Part shown: positions 24,323 through 31,937 of the stretch, one piece after another
Layout: the number at the start of each line of letters is the position of its first letter
Numbering within the stretch: position 1 is the first letter of the stretch
Made by a program: the position numbers and the translations under genes
Notes under the pieces: generated by a model
What the model was told of the DNA's origin: nothing
What the model saw: the letters and a program-made list of their open reading frames with translations, nothing else
Databases searched by the model: none
Assembly: GCF_029948125.1 (NCBI RefSeq)
Contig: NZ_JASAMB010000007.1
Coordinates: forward strand, 248,001 to 312,000
Direction of reading: 5' to 3'
Length of the DNA: 64,000 nt
DNA from: Catellatospora sp. KI3
Lineage (GTDB): Bacteria > Actinomycetota > Actinomycetes > Mycobacteriales > Micromonosporaceae

Positions 24323-25073
24323 CTACTTCGACGCGCTCGCTCCGCTCTACGACCAGCTGAAAGCCGGCGACAACCTGCACGCGTGGGTCGGCCTGCTGCT
24401 GCAGCCGATCGAGCGGTGGGGGACGGGGGGCCGCCGGGTGCTGGACGTCGGATGCGGCACCGGTGGTAGCAGCAAGGCGTTGCTGGACCACGGCTTCGAG
24501 GTCACGGGCTGCGACATCTCCGCCGGGATGATCGAGACCGCCCGTGCCAAGGACCCGGCGCGGGCCATGCGCTTCGTGCAGGCGGACATGCGCAGCCTGC
24601 CGAGCTTCCCGCACGGGTTCGACGTCGTCAACTGGATGGGCGACGTGCCCAATCACCTGCTCGACGAGAAGGACCTGGGCGATGCCCTGAGGTCGAGCAG
24701 GGAAGCGCTCACCGCCGGCGGCCTGCTGATCTTCGATGCCAACACCCTCGCCGCCTACCAGGCGCTCTTCACCTCATCCGAGCTCATCGACCGCGGCACT
24801 GCGGTGTTCGCCTGGGTCGGGGTCACCGCCCAGCCGCAGCCCGACTCCGTCGCGCACGCCCGCATCATCGCCTTCCACCAGGCGGGCGACGCCTGGCAGC
24901 GCAGCGATGCCGCCGTGACGGAGCGGCACTACAGTCCGCAAGTCATCGAACGGCTGCTGCGCGAGGCGGATCTGGAACTGCTCGCCGTGTACGGGTTGCG
25001 GGGCGGTCAGCTGGTCCAGCCCGCCGACGAGAACGAGCATTTCAAGACCGTCTATGTGGCCCGGCGCAGGTAG
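24297..25073 (+). CDS. class I SAM-dependent methyltransferase
   Basis: A 258-residue methyltransferase with SAM motif I VLDVGCGTGG near residue 48, GCDISAGMIETAR as motif II and FDVVNWMGDVPNHL as motif IV. The GTG at 24297 is chosen because AAGGG precedes it; an ATG lies 12 nt further in without a clear site. It overlaps the MFS gene by 26 nt. In this setting it may methylate the radical-SAM-modified peptide, for example at the C-terminus or the Cys. A small-molecule substrate cannot be excluded. Confidence 0.85.
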   Translation: MNQTMADPDYFDALAPLYDQLKAGDNLHAWVGLLLQPIERWGTGGRRVLDVGCGTGGSSKALLDHGFEVTGCDISAGMIETARAKDPARAMRFVQADMRSLPSFPHGFDVVNWMGDVPNHLLDEKDLGDALRSSREALTAGGLLIFDANTLAAYQALFTSSELIDRGTAVFAWVGVTAQPQPDSVAHARIIAFHQAGDAWQRSDAAVTERHYSPQVIERLLREADLELLAVYGLRGGQLVQPADENEHFKTVYVARRR

Positions 25074-25120
25074 GCGCCCCGGTCCCGAGGACCGCTCCGC
25101 CCACTGGCGACGAATGTTGA

Positions 25121-25167
25121 GAAGGGCCCCTTCTACATCGGAAAGCGATAAGAAGGGGCCCTTCCTT
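25121..25167. repeat. family A palindromic repeat, copy 2
   Basis: Arms GAAGGGCCCCTTC and GAAGGGGCCCTTC are exact complements around TACATCGGAAAGCGATAA. The central base differs from copy 1 on both arms, so pairing is kept. It sits between convergent methyltransferase and GH3 genes. Confidence 0.85.
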
Positions 25168-25174
25168 GCGTCGG

Positions 25175-27556
25175 TCAGGGGTGGGTGGTGGTGAGGGGGT
25201 GGTGGAAGTAGCTGGGGGCGGCGGTGACGCGGTGCGGCCCCGGCGTCGCCTGCCAACCGTCCTGCCACACCTGGAAGGCGCGCTCGGGCAGCGGGACGCG
25301 GGCGGTGACGGTATGGCCGGGTTCGGCGGTGACGGAGGCGAAGCCCGCGAGGCGGCCGTCGACGTAGACCTGGACGGTCTCGCGTCCCGGGCGGGCGCCG
25401 GTGTTGCGCACGGTCACGACGGCTTCGCGGCCGTCGACGGCCAGCTGCTCGTACGCCCAGGCGGTGTAGCCGAGTCCGTGGCCGAACCACCAGCGCGGCG
25501 CGGCGCCCGCGCCGTCCCAGGCCCGGTAGCCGATGCGGGTGTCCTCGGCGTAGGCGAGCACCCCGTCGGTGGGGGCGGTCGCCAGGACCGGGCAGTCCTG
25601 CTCGCGTACCGGCCAGGTGGTGGGCAGGCGCCCGCCCGGCTCGGCGGCGCCGGTGAGCACGTCGGCCAGCGCGTGCCCGGCCTCCTGCCCCGGGAACCAG
25701 GTCAGCAGCACGGCAGCCACGTCGTCGGCCCACGGCAGCTCGACCGGTGATCCGGCGTTGACCACGACGACGGTGTTCGGATTCACCGCGGCGACCCGGG
25801 TGACCAGCTCGTCCTGGCGGCCGGGCAGGGCCAGGCAGGTGCGGTCGAAGCCCTCGGACTCGACCTGCTCGGTGGTGCCCACGACGATGATCGCGACGTC
25901 GGCCGACGCGGCGGTGCGGACCGCCTCCTCCAGCAGCGCGTCGGCGGAGGCGACCGGCTCGCCGAACCCGAGCGTGAGCGCGATGAGGGCGAATCCTTCG
26001 GGGAGCATGACCTGCTGCCGCAGCGTCACGTCGACGGGCAGCCCGGCGGCGAGTTCGATGGGGAAGCGCTCGTCCGGCGGGGCGAGGAAGGCCGCGCCGG
26101 GGTCGTTGGAGTCGGGCAGCATCGTGTCGTCGAAGACGGTCTGGCCACCGGCGGTGAGGGTGAACCGGCCGACGCCGCGGATGCCGAGTTCGTGCTGGCC
26201 GGAGGCGGCGGGGGTGAGCCGGCCGGTGATCTCGACGGTGGCGAGCTGGTCGCGGGTGACGCCGGGCGGCAGCTCCATCCACAGGCCCATGCCGCTGCCG
26301 AGCGGAGTGCGGTGCAGGACGGCGCCGGAGTGGTCGCGGAAGGTGGCGGTGAGCCCGGTCCACTGCGGCCCGGAGGCGGCGGCGAGCTTGGTGCGCGGGT
26401 CGGCGCCGATCGCGTACTCGACGCGCAGACCTGCCGCGATCAGGCCGTCCAGTGGGGACACGACGTGGTGCGGGAAGACGTGGGCGCTGCCGCCGCCGAG
26501 GATGCGGGCATCGCGGGCCAGCGCGCCGATGAGCGCGACGGTCCCGGTGCCCGGGTCGAGCGGGAGCAGGCCGCGCGGGTTGGCGGCCAGCACGAAGGAG
26601 CGGGTCGCGAGCTCGCGGGCCAGGGCGTCGCCGTCGATCGGTGCGGGCCGGTCGGCGACCGGAACCGCCGGGGGTACGCCGTCCAGCGCGCCGACCCGCG
26701 CCGCCAGGCGCAGCACGCGCCGTACCTGGTCGTCGACGAGCTCGGGGTCGACGGCGCCGGAGCGGACCGCGTCGGCCAGGCGCCTGCCCCACGGGCTGCC
26801 CACGCCGGGCATCGCGACGTCCAGACCGCCGGTGACGGTGGCGACGGTGTCGCGGGCGGCGGTCCAGTCCGAGACGATGAAGCCGTCGAAGCCCCACTCG
26901 CCCTTGAGCACGTCGCGCTGCAGGGGCGCGTGCTCGGTCATGGTCACGCCGTTGACCTTGTTGTACGCCGCCATCACGCCCCACGCCCCGGCGGCCACGA
27001 TGGTCTCGAACGGCGCCAGGTACAGCTCGCGCAGCGCCTTCTCGCTCACCACGTTGTCGACGGTGAACCGCTCGGTCTCGGCGTCGTTGGCCACGAAGTG
27101 CTTCACCGTGGTGGCGACGCTGTGCTCCTGCACCCCGCGCACATAGCCGGCGCCGATGGCCCCGGTGAGCAGCGGGTCCTCGGAGTACGCCTCGAAGTGG
27201 CGCCCGCCGAGCGGGCTGCGGTGCAGGTTGACCGTCGGCGCGAGCAGCACGTGGACGCCCTTGCGCCGGGCCTCCTGGCCGAGCAGCCGCCCCGCGCGCC
27301 GGGCCAGCTCCGGGTCCCAGGTCGCGGCCAGCGCGGTGGGGCTGGGCAGGGCGATCGACGGGTCGGCGGCGCTCCACTGGGTGCCGCGTACGCCGATGGG
27401 GCCGTCGCTCATCACGATCGAGGCCAGGCCGATCGCGGGCACGGCGGGCAGGGACCACATGTCCTGACCGGACAGGAGGCTGACCTTGGTGTCGAGGTCG
27501 AGGGCGGCCAGGGCGGTCTCGACCGCGGCCTCGTGCTCGGTACGCAGCGCTGACAT
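25175..27556 (-). CDS. GH3 beta-glucosidase with inserted PA14 domain, cytoplasmic
   Basis: This 793-residue enzyme probably hydrolyses beta-glucosides, or activates a glycosylated metabolite as DesR-type enzymes do. The N-terminal GH3 barrel carries the nucleophile Asp in FIVSDWTA and the KHFVAND segment. A PA14-like beta domain is inserted at about residues 390-530, and a fibronectin-like C-terminal domain ends the protein. No signal peptide is seen. The ATG at 27556 fits the GGGGCAGG upstream. Its promoter overlaps a perfect 22-bp palindrome shared with the divergent TetR gene, the likely repressor. Confidence 0.9.
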   Translation of the reverse strand: MSALRTEHEAAVETALAALDLDTKVSLLSGQDMWSLPAVPAIGLASIVMSDGPIGVRGTQWSAADPSIALPSPTALAATWDPELARRAGRLLGQEARRKGVHVLLAPTVNLHRSPLGGRHFEAYSEDPLLTGAIGAGYVRGVQEHSVATTVKHFVANDAETERFTVDNVVSEKALRELYLAPFETIVAAGAWGVMAAYNKVNGVTMTEHAPLQRDVLKGEWGFDGFIVSDWTAARDTVATVTGGLDVAMPGVGSPWGRRLADAVRSGAVDPELVDDQVRRVLRLAARVGALDGVPPAVPVADRPAPIDGDALARELATRSFVLAANPRGLLPLDPGTGTVALIGALARDARILGGGSAHVFPHHVVSPLDGLIAAGLRVEYAIGADPRTKLAAASGPQWTGLTATFRDHSGAVLHRTPLGSGMGLWMELPPGVTRDQLATVEITGRLTPAASGQHELGIRGVGRFTLTAGGQTVFDDTMLPDSNDPGAAFLAPPDERFPIELAAGLPVDVTLRQQVMLPEGFALIALTLGFGEPVASADALLEEAVRTAASADVAIIVVGTTEQVESEGFDRTCLALPGRQDELVTRVAAVNPNTVVVVNAGSPVELPWADDVAAVLLTWFPGQEAGHALADVLTGAAEPGGRLPTTWPVREQDCPVLATAPTDGVLAYAEDTRIGYRAWDGAGAAPRWWFGHGLGYTAWAYEQLAVDGREAVVTVRNTGARPGRETVQVYVDGRLAGFASVTAEPGHTVTARVPLPERAFQVWQDGWQATPGPHRVTAAPSYFHHPLTTTHP

Positions 27557-27573
27557 GCCCGCCATCCTGCCCC

Positions 27574-27595
27574 ACCTACCGAGTGCTCGGTAGGT
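27574..27595. promoter_or_regulatory. TetR-type operator between GH3 and tetR-family genes
   Basis: ACCTACCGAG and CTCGGTAGGT form a perfect 10-bp inverted repeat with a 2-bp centre, the length and symmetry of a TetR operator. It lies 17 bp upstream of the GH3 start and 32 bp upstream of the regulator start. Confidence 0.8.
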
Positions 27596-27627
27596 ACCGT
27601 TACCGTCCCGTGATCTGATACCCCGAT

Positions 27628-28215
27628 ATGCTCCCGTCCATGGCACATCCCCGGCGACGAGTCCCGCCCGAGCAGCGACGGTCGGAGATCCTCGCCGCCG
27701 CCCTGGCGGTCTTCGCCGAACGCGGCTACCGGGGCGCCTCGCTGGCGGCCGTCGCCGAGCGGGTCGGCCTGACCCAGCAGGGCCTGCTGCACCACTTCCC
27801 CAGCAAGGACGCGCTGCTGGCCGAGGTGCTGCGGCTGCGCGACGAGATCGACCAGCGCACCTTCACCGACGACTGCGGCCTGGACTCGCTGGAGCGGGTG
27901 GTCGCCCACAACGCGACCCGGCCGGGGCTGGTGCAGTCGTTCACGGTGCTCGCCGCCGACAGCGTCACCGACGAGCACCCCGCCCGGCCCTTCTTCACCG
28001 AGCGGTACCGGGCCGTGCGGGCCGTCATGGCCGAGGCCGTACGGCGCGACCTCGGCGACGACCTGCCCGCCGGGCTCACCCCCGAGCAGGCGGGCGCACT
28101 GCTGGTGGCGGTGATGGACGGCCTGCAACTCCAGTGGCTGCTCGACCCCGACGAGATCCGCATGACCGACGCCTTCCGCGCCTTCACCACCCTCCTTCGC
28201 GCCGGCAAGCGTTAG
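27628..28215 (+). CDS. TetR-family transcriptional regulator
   Basis: A 195-residue TetR repressor. The N-terminal HTH runs RSEILAAALAVFAERGYRG to GLTQQGLLHHFPSKDALL, and the C-terminal ligand domain contains DGLQLQWLLDP, typical of TetR_C groups in actinomycetes. It is divergent from the GH3 gene with a palindromic operator between, so it probably controls both. The first ATG (27628) is used; a second in-frame ATG lies at 27640. Confidence 0.9.
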   Translation: MLPSMAHPRRRVPPEQRRSEILAAALAVFAERGYRGASLAAVAERVGLTQQGLLHHFPSKDALLAEVLRLRDEIDQRTFTDDCGLDSLERVVAHNATRPGLVQSFTVLAADSVTDEHPARPFFTERYRAVRAVMAEAVRRDLGDDLPAGLTPEQAGALLVAVMDGLQLQWLLDPDEIRMTDAFRAFTTLLRAGKR

Positions 28216-28262
28216 GAAGGGACCCTTCCACCTCGGAAAGCGATAAGAAGGGTCCCTTCCTT
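28215..28262. repeat. family A palindromic repeat, copy 3
   Basis: Arms GAAGGGACCCTTC and GAAGGGTCCCTTC around CACCTCGGAAAGCGATAA. It begins at the last base of the TetR stop codon and lies between convergent genes, as copies 1 and 2 do. Confidence 0.85.
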
Positions 28263-28270
28263 CGGGCCTG

Positions 28271-29674
28271 TCAGGCGGGGGTGAGGTCGCCGGGCTTCCA
28301 GGCGCCGTCGAAGGCGGCCTGCTCCGGGCCGTAGATGCGCAGGTAGGCGAACCAGCCGCGGCCGGGCGCGGTCTGGATCCAGTGCGTGTCCGCGTTCTCG
28401 GCGGGCGGCGTCGGGCCGAAGTGGAGCAGCACCGGATCGGCGCCGGTGGCGCCGCGCAGCTCGACCAGCGACCGCAGGGCGCCCCGGTTCTGGGCGGTCC
28501 GCACCTGGGAGCGGGTCTGCGCGTCGTAGACGGTGACCGACCAGAACAGGTTCGCGGGCACCGGCTGCGGTACCTCCAGCGTGTAGCCGGTGCCGCCGTC
28601 GAGGTAGGCGCCGGTGGCGTCGCGGGCGGCCAGCCAGTACAGCGAGCCGCCGCCGACCTGGCGCCGGAACATGGCGGGGGAGGTGACGATCGCCTGGGCG
28701 AACCAGCGGTCGCGCGCCTCCAGGTCCAGGCCGACCGGGGTCTGGAAGTCGGGATCGTCGGGCACCAGGCCGACCCACTCCCAGCGGCGGTCGGGCCAGG
28801 CGATCCGGTCGCGCCGGGCGCTGGCGAACGCCGACACCAGCAGCTGGTCGCGGCCGATCCGGGCGGCCCGGGACAGGATCGAGGTCATCCGCTGGTCGGG
28901 CGTGAACGGCCGCCCCTTGATGATGCCGAGGGTCGTGAGCAGGCCGTACATGTCGCGGTACGCCTCGGCGAGCGGTTCGGCGTCCAGGACCCGATGCAGC
29001 ACCTGCCAGAACTCGAAGTCGTCCTCCCAGCGCAGGCAGGTGGAGTCCATGGCCCGGTCGCTGGTGTCCTCGAAGTCGAGCAGCCGGTCCGGGCGGCCCA
29101 GCGGGTACACCTTGACGCGGCGCAGCGCGTCCAGGGCCCGGCCCAGGTTGCCGTCCAGCGGCAGCGCGCGCACGGCAAGCAGCGCCCGGTACGTCCCGGC
29201 GCGTCCGACGTGGTGGCCGGCCGGGACCTCGCCGCTGTGGCCGGGCGGCAGGATCACGTGCTTGCCGCCCTTGCCCGCGTCCGGACCGGGGATGCCCAGA
29301 TCGGCGACCCAGCGCTGGTGGTGGTCGTCGACCAGCCCGATGTAGGGCCCCGCGGGCAGCTCCACCACCATCGGCCCGCCGGTCAGGTCCAGCACCGCCG
29401 AGCCGTACGGCGTGTCGGAGTTGAGGGTGAAGCCGACCTGCTTCGGTCCGGTGGCCGCGATGCCGATGGTGCGGCCGTCCTCGATCCCGGCCTCGCGGTT
29501 GCCGTTGAAGATGCCCTCGGCCGACACGGTCGGATACCAGAACCGGTACGCCGTCACCGCCCGCCCCAGATCCGCGTCGTCCCGGATCCGGGCCACGGTG
29601 GCGTCGTCGGGATAGCCGTGCTCGAAGCGGTACTCCTGCGGCGCGTCGGCGGAGCGGGGCAGTGTGCTCGTCAT
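28271..29674 (-). CDS. DUF1254/DUF1214-domain protein
   Basis: A 467-residue protein with the two-part architecture of the DUF1254 (first third, DTPYGSAVLDLTGGPMVVELP) and DUF1214 (last third, FWSVTVYDAQTRS) families. These are beta-rich proteins of unknown chemistry, often near stress or oxidation genes. No signal peptide is evident. The ATG at 29674 follows GAGGAGC at good spacing. The gene is alone, flanked by family A and family B repeats. Confidence 0.85.
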   Translation of the reverse strand: MTSTLPRSADAPQEYRFEHGYPDDATVARIRDDADLGRAVTAYRFWYPTVSAEGIFNGNREAGIEDGRTIGIAATGPKQVGFTLNSDTPYGSAVLDLTGGPMVVELPAGPYIGLVDDHHQRWVADLGIPGPDAGKGGKHVILPPGHSGEVPAGHHVGRAGTYRALLAVRALPLDGNLGRALDALRRVKVYPLGRPDRLLDFEDTSDRAMDSTCLRWEDDFEFWQVLHRVLDAEPLAEAYRDMYGLLTTLGIIKGRPFTPDQRMTSILSRAARIGRDQLLVSAFASARRDRIAWPDRRWEWVGLVPDDPDFQTPVGLDLEARDRWFAQAIVTSPAMFRRQVGGGSLYWLAARDATGAYLDGGTGYTLEVPQPVPANLFWSVTVYDAQTRSQVRTAQNRGALRSLVELRGATGADPVLLHFGPTPPAENADTHWIQTAPGRGWFAYLRIYGPEQAAFDGAWKPGDLTPA

Positions 29675-29828
29675 CGCGGCTCCTCGTGTGGCCTCTGTGC
29701 CGAGGTTAGGGCGCGAGCACCGACCCCTGTGTCCGTTTCGCACAAATCGTCCCAGGCGGAATCACCCTAGGACGCTCTAGGGCGTGCGCGCGACGGTCGC
29801 GCTCGCGTCGGCGCTCGCGGCGGCGATC

Positions 29829-29891
29829 GTGCAGTTTCGGGGAAAGTGCAGCAATGCCGCCCAAGATTCGTGCACTTTCCCCGAAACTGCA
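29829..29891. repeat. family B palindromic repeat, copy 2
   Basis: GTGCAGTTTCGGGGAAAGTGC and its complement bound a centre containing CCAAGATT, same orientation as copy 1. The 416-bp gap between the DUF1254 and asparagine synthetase genes holds this element, an SOS-box match and a promoter region. Confidence 0.85.
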
Positions 29892-29929
29892 GCCGATCTT
29901 GAAGGGGTTGCGGCAGGAGGGGCGCGGTG

Positions 29930-29947
29930 TTCGAACGTGTGTTCGAA
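29930..29947. promoter_or_regulatory. SOS (LexA) box match
   Basis: TTCGAACGTGTGTTCGAA contains TCGAAC-GTGT-GTTCGA, an exact fit to the actinobacterial LexA consensus TCGAACRNRYGTTCGA. It lies 143 bp upstream of the asparagine synthetase start and 255 bp from the divergent DUF1254 start, further than usual for either, so the controlled gene is uncertain. Confidence 0.65.
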
Positions 29948-30090
29948 AACACCCCGGAAAAGAGTGGGCAGGTGGGGGTCGGGAATTAATCGGCAGGTGG
30001 CGATGGATGTATCGGTTATCTCCGGAAATGAGTGAATGTCTGATCCACTTTGCTCACTAGAGTCACTCCCCTTGACCTTCGGAGGGGAAG

Positions 30091-31902
30091 ATGTGCGGGA
30101 TAACCGGACTGGTCGCCTGGTGGCAGGGCCAAGCCCGGAACAGGCAGGTCATCATAGCGATGACCGAGACACAGCACCATCGCGGCCCGGACGACGCGGG
30201 CGTATGGGTGGACGACCACGTCGCGTTCGGACACACCCGACTGAGCATCATCGACCGCTCCGGCGGCGCCCAGCCCATGGTCGTGCGGCGGCCCGGCAGC
30301 GGCGAGGTCGCCATCACCTTCAGCGGCGAGGTGTACAACCACTTCCAGCTGCGCGAGCAGCTCACCGCCGCCGGGCACCGGTTCGCCGGCCGCAGCGACA
30401 CCGAGGTCGTGCTGCGGGCGTACCTGCACTGGGGTGAGGGCTTCGTGCACCACCTGCGCGGGATCTACGCCTTCGGGCTGTGGGACTGCGACCTGGAACT
30501 GCTGCTGCTCGTACGCGACCGGCTCGGCGTGAAGCCGCTGTACGTCGCCCGTACCCCCACCGATCTGGTCTTCGGGTCGGAGCTGAAGGCGCTGCTGGCC
30601 CATCCCGACCTCACCGCCGAGGTCGACGAGGAAGGGCTGGGCGAGCTGCTGGGCCTGGTGCCGATGACCTCGCCGGGGCACGCGGTGCTGCGCGGCATCG
30701 AGGAGGTGCCGCCAGCGACCGTGCTGCGCCACGACCGCGACGGCCTCACCCGGCACCGGTACTGGCAGCTGGAGAGCCACCCGCACCTGGACGACCGCGA
30801 CACCACCGTGCGCCGCGTGCGTGACCTGCTGGAACGGGCGGTCATCGAGCAGGCCGCCGCCGACGTGCCGGTCGGGGCGCTGCTGTCGGGCGGGCTGGAC
30901 AGCTCGGCCGTGGTGGCGCTGGCCGCCGGGACGACCACCCAGCCGCTGCTCACTTTCGACATCGACCACGGCAGCACCGCCGCGCACACCGCCAGCTCGT
31001 TCCACCGCAGCCACGACCACCCGTACGCGCTGGCCGTGGCCCGGCACACCGCCTCGGAGCACCGGACCGTGCAGGTCGGCACCGGCGACCTGCTGCGGGC
31101 GCACGAGTCGACGCTGGCCTCGATGGACCTGCCCAGCCTGACCACGATCAACGCGTCGCTGTCGCACCTGTTCGCGCGGATCAGCCCGCACCGGCGGGTG
31201 GTGCTGTCCGGCGAGGGCGCCGACGAGCTGTTCGCCGGGTACCGCTGGCACGACGCGGCGGCCGCCCCGCGCGGCACGTTCCCGTGGTCGGCGACGTACC
31301 AGCCGCTCGTGGCGGTGCTGCGGCGGGAGACGCTGCGGCAGGTGCGGCCGGTCCGGTACGCCCGGCAGCGCTGCCTGGCCGCGCTGGAGCAGATGCCGGC
31401 GCTGGACGGCGAGACCGGGCTCAGCCGCAGGCTGCGCGAGATCCGGTGGCTGACCATCGTGTTCTACCTGGCGTTCCTGCTGCGCCGGGCGGACCGGTTG
31501 GCGATGGCGCACGGGGTCGAGGTGCGGGTGCCGTTCCTGGACCACCGGCTGGTGCAGTACACCTGGAACATCGGCGGGGGCTGGCAGCGCGCGCGGGGGC
31601 TGGAGAAGGGGCTGCTGCGCGAGGCGGTGGACGGGCTGCTGCCCGAGCAGGTCACCTGGCGGCCCAAGTCGGGGTATCCGGCGAGCCTGACCTCGACGTA
31701 CCAGGACGCGCTCTGGGAGAAGGCCCGCGAGCTGGTCACCGATCCGAACGCGCCGGTGCTGGGGCTGGTGTCGGCGCGGCGGCTGAAGGCGCTGCTGGAC
31801 GTGAACCACGGGCACCTGGACGACTGGACCGCGACCCAGCACGTGGCGTACATCCTGGAGCTCGACGCCTGGCTGCGCCGCTACTCCGTCCGCATCCGGT
31901 GA
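30091..31902 (+). CDS. asnB: asparagine synthase (glutamine-hydrolysing)
   Basis: This 603-residue enzyme amidates aspartate, or a similar carboxylate, using glutamine and ATP. Cys2 is the glutaminase nucleophile (MCGITGL), the glutamine pocket includes HTRLSIID, and the synthetase PP-loop SGGLDSSAV falls near residue 268 with GEGADELFAGY further on. The usual FNGEIYN segment reads FSGEVYN, so the oxyanion-region Asn is a Ser. An excellent GGAGGGG site precedes the ATG. It stands alone rather than in an amino acid operon and could serve wall or metabolite amidation. A perfect SOS-box match lies upstream. Confidence 0.93.
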   Translation: MCGITGLVAWWQGQARNRQVIIAMTETQHHRGPDDAGVWVDDHVAFGHTRLSIIDRSGGAQPMVVRRPGSGEVAITFSGEVYNHFQLREQLTAAGHRFAGRSDTEVVLRAYLHWGEGFVHHLRGIYAFGLWDCDLELLLLVRDRLGVKPLYVARTPTDLVFGSELKALLAHPDLTAEVDEEGLGELLGLVPMTSPGHAVLRGIEEVPPATVLRHDRDGLTRHRYWQLESHPHLDDRDTTVRRVRDLLERAVIEQAAADVPVGALLSGGLDSSAVVALAAGTTTQPLLTFDIDHGSTAAHTASSFHRSHDHPYALAVARHTASEHRTVQVGTGDLLRAHESTLASMDLPSLTTINASLSHLFARISPHRRVVLSGEGADELFAGYRWHDAAAAPRGTFPWSATYQPLVAVLRRETLRQVRPVRYARQRCLAALEQMPALDGETGLSRRLREIRWLTIVFYLAFLLRRADRLAMAHGVEVRVPFLDHRLVQYTWNIGGGWQRARGLEKGLLREAVDGLLPEQVTWRPKSGYPASLTSTYQDALWEKARELVTDPNAPVLGLVSARRLKALLDVNHGHLDDWTATQHVAYILELDAWLRRYSVRIR

Positions 31903-31904
31903 AC

Positions 31905-31937
31905 CGGCCCCGGGCGGGTCACACCCGCCCGGGGCCG
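31905..31937. terminator. bidirectional terminator overlapping the sulfatase stop
   Basis: CGGCCCCGGGCGGGT pairs perfectly with ACCCGCCCGGGGCCG around a 3-nt loop. It starts 3 nt after the asnB stop and contains the stop codon of the convergent gene, so it serves both in minimal space. Confidence 0.82.

Noticed and set aside
9841-28262. Conserved RKGPFLSLSDVEG-like peptides as a protein motif
   Set aside because: They arise from translating the family A DNA repeat on the minus strand and are not in supported genes except the tail of the flippase-like protein.
30003-30035. 10-codon ORF (MDVSVISGNE) upstream of asnB as a leader peptide
   Set aside because: The ribosome-binding site is weak, no His/Asn run or alternative hairpin is present, and chance ORFs of this size are common.
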